From Paenibacillus illinoisensis NBRC 15959 (GTDB lineage Bacteria > Bacillota > Bacilli > Paenibacillales > Paenibacillaceae), in NCBI RefSeq assembly GCF_004000925.1, contig NZ_BIME01000006.1, forward strand, positions 124,001 to 188,000: a stretch of DNA of 64,000 nucleotides, in the 5' to 3' direction. The notes below the pieces were generated by a model. The model was not told the origin of the DNA and made no database searches. It saw only the letters and a program-made list of their open reading frames with translations. Below are positions 7,726 to 16,746 of the stretch, one piece after another. The number at the start of each line of letters is the position of its first letter. Within the stretch, counting starts at the first letter, position 1. The position numbers were made by a program, and so were the translations under genes.

Positions 7726-10002
7726 CTATAAATAAGCCATCTCGTTGAGTTCATCATTTGAGACGCTTTTGTCTTTGGATGTGACATTTGATCGGCCTGA
7801 CTGCTGCTGCTCTCTATTCCACTGTGTAAGTAAAGACTCGAGAGCGGCCATCTGATGCTTGCGGGCGATGTCCTGGATGTTGGTCACCCGATACAGGTTA
7901 CCTCGTTTGTTCCGCAGGGATTGTACCCATACACACTCCAGTGTCAGGTCGTCGCTAATGGGCAGATCGATCTCATAGCTCAATTCTTGGCGGGACGTCT
8001 CGAGCAAAACATACTCATAGTTGAAATCAAGCAGGGTAACCGTTCCATGTGTGGACGTATCCACCGTACGGTTCAATGCAATACGTGCCAGCTTCCGGTT
8101 AGACATGAATTCACTCTGACCCCGGCGCACGAAATTCAGACGAATATCCTCAAATGTGCTGATATCCTTGTCCAGCTTCTGCGGCAGCGTCGGCTCACGA
8201 TCATAGATCAAGTGCAGCAGCTGCCGCTGCTGCTCTTCTGTCATTTCCTTGACGGTAAAAGCATACTTCCAGCGATTTCCGATGGATGCCACATGAGCGA
8301 TCTTGCCTGTGAATTCACTTGCATATCGATCGTTAACCAGCCTGATGCCGACCTCCATATCACTCGGAATATATTTCGGCGTATCCAGCATCACGGATAT
8401 TCCGCCTTCGGAGAGATCATGCGTCAAGCAGGAGATCGTCTCGCCTTCGGTCGTAATGGTGCAGTCCACAGAAGCGAGTGAACGCTCGTGGTTCCGGAAC
8501 ACTTTACGTCCCGCTAGGAAGAAGATGGACATCATGATGTTGTAGAAATTGATCAGCAGCCAGTACAGCACGACCAGGAAACCGATGGTGCCCTGACTGA
8601 ACGTCCAGTGAATGCAGTTCACGATACCGATGATGGACAGCACGGCCAGGATGAGATGGGGAATCATTTGTTTTATTTTGTATTTACGGTCATCGTTTTG
8701 CGCACCATCCTTGCGGGTAACGACGAATTTGTTCATCGTCATGCCAAGCGTCTCCATAATAACGGCAGGCAGCAGGGACGGGAACAGGATCGTTTCATAG
8801 ACGTTGGTCCATTTGGTTGTTCGAATATTGCCCGACAGCATGCGCAGACAGGTATTGGTCAGGAGATACATCGGCAGCCAAAAAATCAAAATTTCAAGTA
8901 TTGTGCATTTCACAACAAGAATGCCGAAGACGGCAAACAGAATCGGCGACATGATATACAGCAATCTCTTCAGCCCGGAATACCAGTAGGTTATGGAAGA
9001 GATATAATTTAATTTTTGGGCAAAACTCAAACCTTTCTTGAACAGCAGATTCATCTTCTTACCTGTCTGGATACAACCGCGTGCCCAGCGCTGACGCTGC
9101 TTGATTAAGCTCTTCAAGTCGCCAGGGGCAAGGCCGGATGCCAGTACCTTGTTGGTTGCGAAGCAGCGATACCCTTTGCTCTGCATTTCTATGCCTGTTG
9201 CAAAATCCTCCGTAATGGAACCTGTGTAGAAGCCCCCTACGTCTTCCAATGCCTGTCTGGAGAGCACGGTATTGGTTCCGCCGTAGATTACGGAATTGGA
9301 TTTGTTGCGTCCAACCTGCACGTCACGGTAGAAATAATCCTGCTCATTCGGAATCCGGTTCTCGGAGTACAGATTGTACTGGAATTGATCGGGATTGTAG
9401 AAGCTTTGCGGTGTCTGCACGAAACCGATCTTTTCTCCTGTCAGAAAATACGGAACACAGGACGTCAGAAAATCATGCTTCGGAATCATGTCGGCATCAA
9501 AGGTGACGATCAGGGGGGAAGAAGTATGTTTCATGGCGTTGTTGAGATTACCAGCCTTGGCGTGTTTGTGCTCAGTCCGGGTCAGGTAGTTAATGCCCAG
9601 ATGGGCGGCAAGCTTCCGCATCTCGGGACGATTGGAATCGTCACACAAATGGATATGTACCTTGGAACGGTCCGGATAATCCATATTGAGACAGCCGTTA
9701 ATCGTTTTGAAGAGAAGGGAAGTGGGTTCATTGTAAGTTGCAATAAAGACGTCCACATCCGGATATAACGACTCGTCTACGACGGGAAGCTCCGGGTATT
9801 CAAGCCGGGTCATATTGTAAAAGTGGACGGCCAGTTCGAACATGCCGATGAGTTCGACAATAAGGAGGGCAAGACCAGCGGTCACGGCGAGAGGGCCATG
9901 GCCGAAAGGAATGGTGAAGAACGTACGCCAAATGACGTAAATACAAGACATGATCACTGTAGCTGTGACCAGAATCTTGTTGCGTGTACTTAAATAATTC
10001 AA
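7726..10002 (-). CDS. Cellulose-synthase-like GT2 glycosyltransferase with PilZ domain
   Basis: 758 aa. Two N-terminal helices precede a GT2 domain with D-A-D at 169-171, T-E-D at 264-266 and QRQRW at 302-306. These are the UDP-sugar, metal, catalytic-base and acceptor motifs of BcsA-type processive synthases. More helices follow to about 497, then a PilZ domain with RNHER (503-507) and DLSEGG (529-534), the two c-di-GMP contact motifs. Residues 610-735 form a further beta-rich module that may be a second degenerate PilZ fold. The start is a TTG with GAGAGG upstream. It leads the operon; the product is a beta-glucan-like polymer gated by c-di-GMP (inferred). Confidence 0.9.
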   Translation of the reverse strand: MNYLSTRNKILVTATVIMSCIYVIWRTFFTIPFGHGPLAVTAGLALLIVELIGMFELAVHFYNMTRLEYPELPVVDESLYPDVDVFIATYNEPTSLLFKTINGCLNMDYPDRSKVHIHLCDDSNRPEMRKLAAHLGINYLTRTEHKHAKAGNLNNAMKHTSSPLIVTFDADMIPKHDFLTSCVPYFLTGEKIGFVQTPQSFYNPDQFQYNLYSENRIPNEQDYFYRDVQVGRNKSNSVIYGGTNTVLSRQALEDVGGFYTGSITEDFATGIEMQSKGYRCFATNKVLASGLAPGDLKSLIKQRQRWARGCIQTGKKMNLLFKKGLSFAQKLNYISSITYWYSGLKRLLYIMSPILFAVFGILVVKCTILEILIFWLPMYLLTNTCLRMLSGNIRTTKWTNVYETILFPSLLPAVIMETLGMTMNKFVVTRKDGAQNDDRKYKIKQMIPHLILAVLSIIGIVNCIHWTFSQGTIGFLVVLYWLLINFYNIMMSIFFLAGRKVFRNHERSLASVDCTITTEGETISCLTHDLSEGGISVMLDTPKYIPSDMEVGIRLVNDRYASEFTGKIAHVASIGNRWKYAFTVKEMTEEQQRQLLHLIYDREPTLPQKLDKDISTFEDIRLNFVRRGQSEFMSNRKLARIALNRTVDTSTHGTVTLLDFNYEYVLLETSRQELSYEIDLPISDDLTLECVWVQSLRNKRGNLYRVTNIQDIARKHQMAALESLLTQWNREQQQSGRSNVTSKDKSVSNDELNEMAYL

Positions 10003-10288
10003 TGGAATACCTCTCTCTGATGTTTCTGAAATGGAGCTGCGCTGGAACCAAAAAGAACGTGCTTATTGTACTAAAGCATTCTGAACAAATTCTGAAAAAA
10101 ACAATAGGACCCCTGCGGCGTAAGGGTTAATAAACAAGATTTATCCACTTAAATGTGTCGTATTATGATAATTATTGTAGTTATTTGTCGAATAATGCGC
10201 AATATGTTTATTGTTCTCTTACACTAAAATAGCTTGAGAACGAGTTGACAGAAGAGAGTGTATGGAAGAAAAAGGGGAATATGGGCAG
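10003..10288. other. Intergenic region upstream of the exopolysaccharide operon
   Basis: A gene-free AT-rich stretch between the synthase gene and the CBS gene terminator. It holds the candidate operon promoter described separately, leaving an untranslated leader of about 165 nt. I see no riboswitch class that I recognise in the leader. A short inverted repeat CTGCAG...CTGCAG lies beyond it at about 10331-10348. Confidence 0.5.
10174..10202 (-). promoter_or_regulatory. Candidate sigma-A promoter of the exopolysaccharide operon
   Basis: On the minus strand TTGCGC, a 17-nt spacer, then TACAAT. Confidence 0.5.
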
Positions 10289-10323
10289 CAAAAAAGCGAG
10301 CAAGAAGTGCTCGCCTTTTTTTC
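10289..10323 (-). terminator. Bidirectional terminator after the CBS gene
   Basis: GCGAGCA/TGCTCGC (10296-10302 with 10308-10314) with a 5-nt loop. T-runs follow on both strands, so it ends the minus-strand CBS gene and insulates the exopolysaccharide leader. Confidence 0.85.
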
Positions 10324-10365
10324 ATCCATCTGCAGGAAAAACTGCAGGTGGCTTTCGTTATTGAA

Positions 10366-10773
10366 TTAATCAGAAATGTTGCGCGTGTAATACTCAATAA
10401 TATCCTTGCGCCGGATAATGCCAAGAAAGACGCGGTCCACGTCCACGACAGGCACGAAATTCTGGTCCGCTGCCAGTGTCAGCATATCCTCCATTTCTGC
10501 CTTGATGAAGACGCATTCATTATATACCCTGTTGCTAATCTCATGCACCTGGACCTGATCCATGTTATCAAAAGTCAGTCCGGGGGTGCTCCGCATTTTC
10601 CATAACAAATCGCCTTCGGACAGAGTCGCAACATATTTTCCGTCCTGATCAATCACGGGAATGGCGGTATAATGCTGTGCTTCAAGCTGTTCGAGTGCTT
10701 CCTTCATGGAAGCGGAGGACTTGATATAAGCCACTTCGTCTTTGGGGAGTAAAAAATAGCTGATTTCCATCAT
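10366..10773 (-). CDS. Two-CBS-domain protein (YkuL/DarB-like)
   Basis: 135 aa consisting of two CBS motifs, about residues 10-65 (HYTAIPVIDQDGKYVATLSEGDL) and 75-130 (FVPVVDVDRVFLGIIRRKDII). Such stand-alone pairs bind adenine nucleotides. The Bacillus relative YkuL/DarB binds c-di-AMP, but I cannot assign the ligand here. AAAGGAG precedes two adjacent ATG codons; the second (10770) has the better 8-nt spacing. It diverges from the PBP gene. Confidence 0.85.
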   Translation of the reverse strand: MMEISYFLLPKDEVAYIKSSASMKEALEQLEAQHYTAIPVIDQDGKYVATLSEGDLLWKMRSTPGLTFDNMDQVQVHEISNRVYNECVFIKAEMEDMLTLAADQNFVPVVDVDRVFLGIIRRKDIIEYYTRNISD

Positions 10774-10918
10774 CGGGCTCCTTTGCCTGTAGTTTCACTC
10801 TCCTTATTTAAACATATTATGTGAGCATTCGGCTATTTTTAATGATAAATTCGTCAGATTTGTTCCATTGTTTCAGGAGCTCTGGAAATCTATAGTATAT
10901 AGTAGAGGTGATCTGACT

Positions 10919-13036
10919 ATGAAAAAATCAAAACGAAAAATCATATATGGCTTGCTCCCCCTTCTGTTCGCTGGCGGAATTGGAGCATATTTATACATGC
11001 AAAGCAGCAAGGCAGAGGAAGCGAAACCGGAGACAACCGTAGATCAATACATACAGCATCTGCAGAAGCAGGAATTTGATCAGCTATATACTTTAATGAC
11101 GCCCGCGTCGCTGGAAGAGTCCGGCATGAACCGGGAACAGTTTGTAGAGAAGTACAGTGCCATCTATTCGGGAATGGAGGTCTCAGCCGTCAAGGCGGAA
11201 GTGAAGCCCAAGGTAACGGACACAGCGGAAAGTGGCAGTACATCAGAGAATCAGGACAAAGGGGAGCAGAACACGGGCAAACCGGATCAGAATCCGGATG
11301 CCTATGAAGTGGACTATAACTTGCACCTAACAACCTTCCTTGGGGAAGTAAACGAGACACAAACACTCAAGCTTGTCCGGCAGGAAACCGAGGACGGCAC
11401 GAAAGTGTGGCGGATTAACTGGCAGCCTTCCATGATCCTGAGTGACATGATTAAAGGAAGCAAAGTCAGGGTGAAGACACTCTTGCCGGAACGCGGTGAT
11501 ATCGTGGACCGGGACGGTTTACCTCTTGCTACCAAGGGAACGGTGAACGAGTGGGGCATCGTGCCGGAGAAGCTGGGTGACAACCCGGATGCAATGATTG
11601 CCCGAATTGCGAAACATTATAAGGTGTCAGAAGATGTGATTAACAACGCCCTGTCCCAAAAGTGGGTGAAGCCGGAGTATTTTGTCCCCATCGGTTCAAC
11701 TGAGGATTACAATATCCCTGAACAATTAAGTGGGGTGAAGCTGCAGTCCAAGGAAATCCGCTATTATCCGCTTGGTGCATCGGCTGCGCATCTGATTGGT
11801 TATGTGCGCAAGGTTACTCAGGAAGATCTGGAGAAGGATACGGAAGGATATTACCGTGCCGAGGATTGGATCGGAAGAGCCGGACTGGAGCAGTCCATGG
11901 AGAAGCAGCTCCGCGGCGAGCGCGGGGGCGTAATTGAAATCACGGACGAAGGCGGCAAAGTCCTCTCGGAGCTCATTCGCAAGGACGCGGTAAACGGACA
12001 AAAAGTGCAGTTGACCATCAGCGCGGAAACGCAGTCGGAACTGTATAAGGCGTTATCGAGTGACGGAGATGCCGGAGCAGCCGCGCTTATGAATCCGGTC
12101 GATGGAGACCTGCTCGCTTTGGCTAGTGCACCTGCCTACAATCCGAACAAAATGGTTACAGGACTCACTCAGGCGGAGTGGGATGCGTATTCTGCGGATG
12201 AACGGCTTCCTTTTATCAACCGATTCACCAACCGATATGCACCAGGTTCAACCTTCAAAGCGATTACGGCAGCCGCGGGATTAATGGAGAAGGTCACAAC
12301 AGCGGACAAAACCCATGATATCTCCGGTTTGCAGTGGCGCAAGGATGAGAGCTGGGGCGGATATTATGTCAAGCGGGTGAAAAGTGTCACTCCGGTGAAT
12401 ATGGTTGATGCACTGGTCTATTCGGATAATATTTACTTTGCCCAAGAGGCGCTGGAGATGGGCAGCCAACGGTTTATTGAAGGTATCCAGAAGTTTGGTT
12501 TTGGAGATAACTTTGGCCTGGATGAATTGTACTTGAAGCCAAGTCAGTATGCGAATGAAGCGAATCTGGATCTGGCTTCCGAAGTATTGCTTGCCGACAC
12601 GTCCTATGGACAGGGCGAAATGCTGATGTCGCCGATTCATCTGGCATCGTCCTTCACTCCTTTTATTAATGAAGGAAAAATGGTGAAGCCTGTTCTGATC
12701 AAGGGAAAAGAAACCTCCGAACCCGAGGTGATTATTACTCCTGAGGCTGCGAACACGGTCAAGGATGCCCTGGTCCAGGTGGTGGCCCGTTCGGGAGGAA
12801 CGGCTCACACGCTGAGCTCGCTTCAGGGGGAGCTGGCAGCCAAGACCGGAACAGCCGAGCTGAAGGCGAAAAAGGGCGAAAACGGATTGGAGAACGGATT
12901 CGTTGTCGTGTTTGACACGCATTCCCCCAGCTTCCTGATCTCGGCAGTCATTGAAGGCGTGAATGGCCGGGGCGGCAGTCACTATGTGGTGGATAAGCTC
13001 AAGCCTTTCCTGAAGCAGCTGGAGTCTACTCCGTAA
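10919..13036 (+). CDS. Class B penicillin-binding protein with MecA_N (NTF2-like) domain
   Basis: 705 aa. A single N-terminal anchor (9-27) is followed by an NTF2-like MecA_N domain (about 38-175), which carries a Ser/Gln/Lys-rich low-complexity insert near 100-125. A PBP-dimerisation domain and then the transpeptidase domain follow. Catalytic motifs are S444-T-F-K447, S502-D-N504 and K642-T-G644. It crosslinks peptidoglycan outside the membrane. Relatives are Bacillus PbpC (PBP3) and staphylococcal MecA; resistance cannot be inferred. The ATG at 10919 follows AGAGGTGATCT. It is monocistronic. Confidence 0.92.
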   Translation: MKKSKRKIIYGLLPLLFAGGIGAYLYMQSSKAEEAKPETTVDQYIQHLQKQEFDQLYTLMTPASLEESGMNREQFVEKYSAIYSGMEVSAVKAEVKPKVTDTAESGSTSENQDKGEQNTGKPDQNPDAYEVDYNLHLTTFLGEVNETQTLKLVRQETEDGTKVWRINWQPSMILSDMIKGSKVRVKTLLPERGDIVDRDGLPLATKGTVNEWGIVPEKLGDNPDAMIARIAKHYKVSEDVINNALSQKWVKPEYFVPIGSTEDYNIPEQLSGVKLQSKEIRYYPLGASAAHLIGYVRKVTQEDLEKDTEGYYRAEDWIGRAGLEQSMEKQLRGERGGVIEITDEGGKVLSELIRKDAVNGQKVQLTISAETQSELYKALSSDGDAGAAALMNPVDGDLLALASAPAYNPNKMVTGLTQAEWDAYSADERLPFINRFTNRYAPGSTFKAITAAAGLMEKVTTADKTHDISGLQWRKDESWGGYYVKRVKSVTPVNMVDALVYSDNIYFAQEALEMGSQRFIEGIQKFGFGDNFGLDELYLKPSQYANEANLDLASEVLLADTSYGQGEMLMSPIHLASSFTPFINEGKMVKPVLIKGKETSEPEVIITPEAANTVKDALVQVVARSGGTAHTLSSLQGELAAKTGTAELKAKKGENGLENGFVVVFDTHSPSFLISAVIEGVNGRGGSHYVVDKLKPFLKQLESTP

Positions 13037-13110
13037 AACCTTTGCATTGACAGGCCCTGTACGGAATGTTATTTTGTGGTAGAATCTACTCTATTGGATT
13101 GAGGTGGTCG

Positions 13111-13533
13111 ATGGTGGCTGTTCGCGCCAAGCAGATTTTTGTCAATTTACCTGTTAAGGATTTGAAGAAGTCGATTGAGTTTTTTACCAAAGTAGGATTT
13201 GAGTTTAATGAAAATTTTACGGATGAATCTGCTACCTGCATGATCATTGGGGACAATATCTATGCCATGCTGTTGGTGGAGGAACGGTTTCAATCCTTTA
13301 TTAACAAGGAAATCTCAAATGCGGCGAATACGGCGGAAGTGATTGTAGCCTTATCGGTGGATAGCCGCGAAGAGGTGGATACCATCGTCCAAGCTGCCCT
13401 GGATGCCGGCGCTAAGCCATATAATGATCCCCAGGATCATGGATTCATGTATGGATGGAGTTTTCAGGATCCGGATGATCACCTCTGGGAAGTTACCTAT
13501 ATGGACCTTAGCGCATTTCCAACACAAGAGTAG
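13111..13533 (+). CDS. VOC-superfamily (glyoxalase-fold) protein
   Basis: 140 aa with the paired beta-alpha-beta-beta-beta arrangement of the VOC fold: KQIFVNLPVKDLKKSIEFF at the start and FQDPDDHLWEVTYMD at the end. The final Glu of HLWEV occupies the usual metal-ligand position. The reaction is unknown; related proteins are annotated as glyoxalase or PhnB-like. GAGGTGG precedes the chosen ATG. A terminator follows. Confidence 0.85.
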   Translation: MVAVRAKQIFVNLPVKDLKKSIEFFTKVGFEFNENFTDESATCMIIGDNIYAMLLVEERFQSFINKEISNAANTAEVIVALSVDSREEVDTIVQAALDAGAKPYNDPQDHGFMYGWSFQDPDDHLWEVTYMDLSAFPTQE

Positions 13534-13558
13534 AGTAGAACATATTTGGATAGATCAC

Positions 13559-13590
13559 GCCTTCCTACTATATAGTAGGGAGGTTTTTTG
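13559..13590 (+). terminator. Intrinsic terminator after the VOC gene
   Basis: CCTACTATATAGTAGG palindrome flanked by CCTT/GAGG, followed by TTTTTTG. Confidence 0.8.
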
Positions 13591-13685
13591 TCTATTTCTA
13601 TAAAACTACACATTCACACATCCAGATCGATATGGACATGAATAGGATAACGCAGGTTTGAAAAACGATTGACAGGGAGATGGCC

Positions 13686-13862
13686 ATGACTCGTTCAAAC
13701 GTGAAAAGTTATCGTTACCGTGTGGGGAAAAGGCAATATATTGTCATTCAGATTCACCAAACCGCCAAAGGGTATGCCGAGACAGGCAATGTGCTCGCAA
13801 GTAACGCCGTAAATATACAGATCAAGAAGCAGAAGGGCCGGCGTTCATCGAGCAAAAGATAA
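13686..13862 (+). CDS. Small basic protein, 58 aa, unknown
   Basis: A Lys/Arg/Tyr-rich protein without membrane segments. The ATG at 13686 is chosen because AGGGA lies 7 nt upstream; an ATG at 13680 overlaps the ribosome site. Its middle (AKGYAETGNVLASNAVNIQI) lines up with the next small protein in the pattern A-K-x5-G-N-x2-A-x-N-A, so the two look like divergent paralogues. The function is unknown. A spore or nucleic-acid-associated role is conceivable from the charge only. Confidence 0.7.
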   Translation: MTRSNVKSYRYRVGKRQYIVIQIHQTAKGYAETGNVLASNAVNIQIKKQKGRRSSSKR

Positions 13863-13943
13863 ACGGGTCGCTCGGGTAGTATTGATGAGCAGATCCGGAG
13901 CAACGTAACATTACGGGATATATCATCATAGGGGGATGGTACG

Positions 13944-14126
13944 ATGAGCACACGAAAGAGACAGAAGCATGCGAAACAGGTTAACCGGGTAGAGGTGGAC
14001 AAAAGCCGTTTGAAATTCCAGGCTCGTCAGTCAGCCAAAGCTTCTGTTGGACAGGGCGGAAATGCATTTGCCATCAATGCGAATGAACTGGGTAACATTC
14101 GGGTACGTGCAGGACAACAGGGGTGA
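13944..14126 (+). CDS. Small basic protein, 60 aa, unknown; probable paralogue of the gene before it
   Basis: It begins MSTRKRQKHAKQ and is strongly basic at its N-terminus. The C-terminal half GGNAFAINANELGNIRV resembles the core of the preceding 58-aa protein. AGGGGGATGG lies before the ATG. Eighty-one bp separate the pair, and a terminator follows directly, so they are probably co-transcribed. I recognise no family. Confidence 0.7.
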   Translation: MSTRKRQKHAKQVNRVEVDKSRLKFQARQSAKASVGQGGNAFAINANELGNIRVRAGQQG

Positions 14127-14131
14127 ATTAC

Positions 14132-14166
14132 AAAGGGATACCGTGCGGGCGGCATCCCTTTTTTAT
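14132..14166 (+). terminator. Intrinsic terminator after the small-protein pair
   Basis: AAAGGGATACCG/CGGCATCCCTTT with one mismatch, then TTTTTAT. Confidence 0.85.
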
Positions 14167-14294
14167 ATCCACCAGCAAGGCACCATTTACATCAGAATAA
14201 CATATGGTGTATTTTACCTTTTTGCTATATGATAAGTGTCGATTCATGTAAAAACAGCAAACATACATACGTTCTTTTTGATGGAGGGATCAGG

Positions 14295-15539
14295 GTGTAT
14301 TGTCACGTATGTGGGACCAAAAGCAGTCCGGGGGATAGCACGTGCAGAAAGTGTAGAACGAAATTATTAGATCCAAGCTCTACAGAGGAACAGATTTGGG
14401 CCGAAACCGCAGTGGGTCTGGAGACCGGAACGGGAGACACAGATCATTCGTTATCGAGACAACAGCAGCCTGCACCCCAGCAGAGCCATAAAGGTCCGGG
14501 GCGCGCATTCAGCTGGATCATCCCGCTGCTGCTGGCAGCGTTAATGGGAGCGCTGCTGACTTATTATTACAACCAGGAAAGCAGTGTGAATGCAGAGGTA
14601 CAATTGCTGCATCAACAAGCGGAAAAGGCAGCGCTGAACGGGGAATATGCAGAAGCTCTGCAGCTGCTGGACATAGCCATCGCCAAACGCCCGAACTACA
14701 ATGCGCTGATGCAGGATCGCCAGATTACGGCGAAAGCGTCCAATCTGATGAATCAGTTGGATGAAGCAGCGGTGAGTTTGAAGACAGGCAAACTGTCCGC
14801 AGGAGATAAAACCATTCAGGCGGTAGCCAAAGAACTGAAAGAGCGGGAGGAACCCGTTTTTGGCAAGGTACGAGCAGCATTGAACAATAGAAAGGTCACA
14901 CTTTCCGTATTGAAGGTGAAGAAGGAAATCGATGGTTTGACCACTGTAGAGGCTCTCGCGGAGAAGCTGGATACGGTGTCGAAGCTGAAAGGCAATGAAG
15001 CCCAGGCTGTTCAGAAACAAATTATCGACAAGCTGGCGGGGATTAGCTATAAGCAGGCAGAACAGCAAGTGAAGAAAAAGGATTTTACGGCTGCCCTGCA
15101 GACCGTGGATCAAGGACTGTCCTATGCACCGGAGGATGACAAACTTACCGCATACCGGGAGCGGGTGCTGAGTGAGAAAAAGGCGTTTGAGAAAGCGGAA
15201 GCGGAACGGATTCAATTGGCTGAGCAGCAGGCTGCCGAAGAGGATTTGAAAAATCGGACGGCGGCCGTAAGCGTCGTTAACGTGGATGCGGCACTGGATA
15301 ACTATGGAGACCTGTACATTAGCGGTTCAATCGTAAACAATGCGACGAGACCGATCTCCTCCGTTACGATTATGGTTGATATCTATGGAACGGATGGCAC
15401 CTATCTGGGTCAGACCTATGTCGATGTGTATCCAAGCTGGCTGGAAGTGGGCGAAGAAGGTTTCTTCGAAACCTACTATTATGGGGTGTACGAGGAAGCA
15501 CAAGTCTCTGTTGTGAATGCAACGTGGTATCTGGAATAG
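14295..15539 (+). CDS. Membrane-anchored zinc-ribbon, TPR and FxLYD-domain protein
   Basis: 414 aa from a GTG with GGAGGG 6 nt upstream. A zinc ribbon (C3-x2-C6 and C17-x2-C20) in the cytoplasm is followed by a Gln/Pro-rich spacer and one membrane helix (about 75-95). A helical TPR/coiled-coil region (100-310) and a C-terminal beta-sandwich of FxLYD type (about 315-414, DNYGDLYISGSIVNNA) follow. The order ribbon-helix-outer domain resembles TcaA/YvbJ-type envelope proteins. It ends 14 bp before the serine protease gene, so the two are likely one operon. Confidence 0.75.
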   Translation: MYCHVCGTKSSPGDSTCRKCRTKLLDPSSTEEQIWAETAVGLETGTGDTDHSLSRQQQPAPQQSHKGPGRAFSWIIPLLLAALMGALLTYYYNQESSVNAEVQLLHQQAEKAALNGEYAEALQLLDIAIAKRPNYNALMQDRQITAKASNLMNQLDEAAVSLKTGKLSAGDKTIQAVAKELKEREEPVFGKVRAALNNRKVTLSVLKVKKEIDGLTTVEALAEKLDTVSKLKGNEAQAVQKQIIDKLAGISYKQAEQQVKKKDFTAALQTVDQGLSYAPEDDKLTAYRERVLSEKKAFEKAEAERIQLAEQQAAEEDLKNRTAAVSVVNVDAALDNYGDLYISGSIVNNATRPISSVTIMVDIYGTDGTYLGQTYVDVYPSWLEVGEEGFFETYYYGVYEEAQVSVVNATWYLE

Positions 15540-15553
15540 GAGGACAGGTTGGA

Positions 15554-16702
15554 ATGGCCAAACGAACATGGAGTACGATCATATCCTGTGCCATCATTAT
15601 TGGTGCGGGAGCAGGAGGCGTGTTCTGGATACATCAGCATTCGGAGAAGCAGTTGCAGGGTGGCCCCAGACTGGCTGTCGTCGCAGCGCAGGAAGCAGAA
15701 ACGAAGACAGCGAAGACGGCTTCCGATTCCAATGTGAAGAAGACACGCAAACAGATCATTGAAGATAGCCAGAAGAAGGTAGTAACGATTGAGAGCGGCA
15801 TCGGGCTGGGTTCGGGCTTTCTCTACAACGACAAAGGCGATGTGATAACCAACGCGCATGTGGTGGAAGGCTCCAAAGAGGTAACGGTCCGCACACTTAA
15901 CCATGAGGAATATCAAGGAACAGTGATTGGAATCGGGGAAGAGACAGATGTGGCTGTTGTCCGAGTGCCGGGTTTACAAAAGCTTACACCGCTAACCATT
16001 GCCAAATCCAAAGCCGAGACCGGAGACGAGGTATTGGCATTGGGAAGTCCTCTGGGGCTTGAAAATACAGTGACCACAGGCATTATTAGCGGTGTGGGCC
16101 GGAGCTTCGAAATTCCGCCATACATTTACAGTAACCTGTATCAGATCTCGGCTCCTATTACGCATGGCAACAGCGGGGGACCGTTGATCCACGCGGAGAC
16201 AGGTGAAGTACTCGGCATTAATTCCGCTGTTGTGGAGCAGGAGGGCGGCATTGGTTTCAGCATTCCGATCACCAGTGTATTGAAGCAGGTTCAGGCCTGG
16301 TCCGAGAAGCCCAACGCGACAACGGTAGTACAGACGAATGGTGGAGGTAACAAGGCAGCATCAGGAACCTCTGCCGAAGCAGAGGGATTGGTGACCAGCT
16401 TCTATCTGAGTCTGAACGAGAGTGATTACGTTACCGCTTATGCACTGCTGGGCAGTGAATGGCAGAGCGGTACGAGTTATGCCAAGTTCCGCGAAGGATA
16501 CCTGAATACAAGCTATGTAACGATTAGCGGAATTTCTTCCTCCAATAATGGGAATGATGAGATGGAAGTTACGGCTACCATTACGGCGGATGAACGCAGG
16601 GACGGCGAATATGTGACCTCGAAGTATAAGGTTACGTATCAGCTCGGTTACGAGAATGGCCAGTTGAAAATATTGCATGGACAGGGGAAAAAGATTAAAT
16701 AA
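15554..16702 (+). CDS. Membrane-anchored S1C (HtrA-like) serine protease without PDZ domain
   Basis: 382 aa. One N-terminal membrane helix (8-26) precedes a trypsin-like domain (about 68-275) with the triad H102 (TNAHVV), D132 (TDVAVV) and S207 (HGNSGGPL). There is no PDZ domain. Instead a C-terminal module of about 115 aa (SFYLSLNESDYVTAYALLGSEW) resembles an NTF2/DUF4878-like fold. It should act outside the membrane in protein quality control or regulated proteolysis. AGGAGG lies 10 nt upstream. It is coupled to the zinc-ribbon protein before it. Confidence 0.88.
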   Translation: MAKRTWSTIISCAIIIGAGAGGVFWIHQHSEKQLQGGPRLAVVAAQEAETKTAKTASDSNVKKTRKQIIEDSQKKVVTIESGIGLGSGFLYNDKGDVITNAHVVEGSKEVTVRTLNHEEYQGTVIGIGEETDVAVVRVPGLQKLTPLTIAKSKAETGDEVLALGSPLGLENTVTTGIISGVGRSFEIPPYIYSNLYQISAPITHGNSGGPLIHAETGEVLGINSAVVEQEGGIGFSIPITSVLKQVQAWSEKPNATTVVQTNGGGNKAASGTSAEAEGLVTSFYLSLNESDYVTAYALLGSEWQSGTSYAKFREGYLNTSYVTISGISSSNNGNDEMEVTATITADERRDGEYVTSKYKVTYQLGYENGQLKILHGQGKKIK

Positions 16703-16709
16703 TTCAATC

Positions 16710-16745
16710 AAAGGAGAATCGGCACCCGGGCCATTCTCCTTTTGT
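16710..16745 (+). terminator. Intrinsic terminator after the protease gene
   Basis: AAGGAGAATCGGC pairs with GCCATTCTCCTT (one mismatch), then TTTGT. Confidence 0.8.
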
Positions 16746-16746
16746 A

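Noticed and set aside
12281..12982. A 233-codon open frame on the minus strand
   Set aside because: It lies opposite the PBP transpeptidase domain, whose catalytic motifs are intact.
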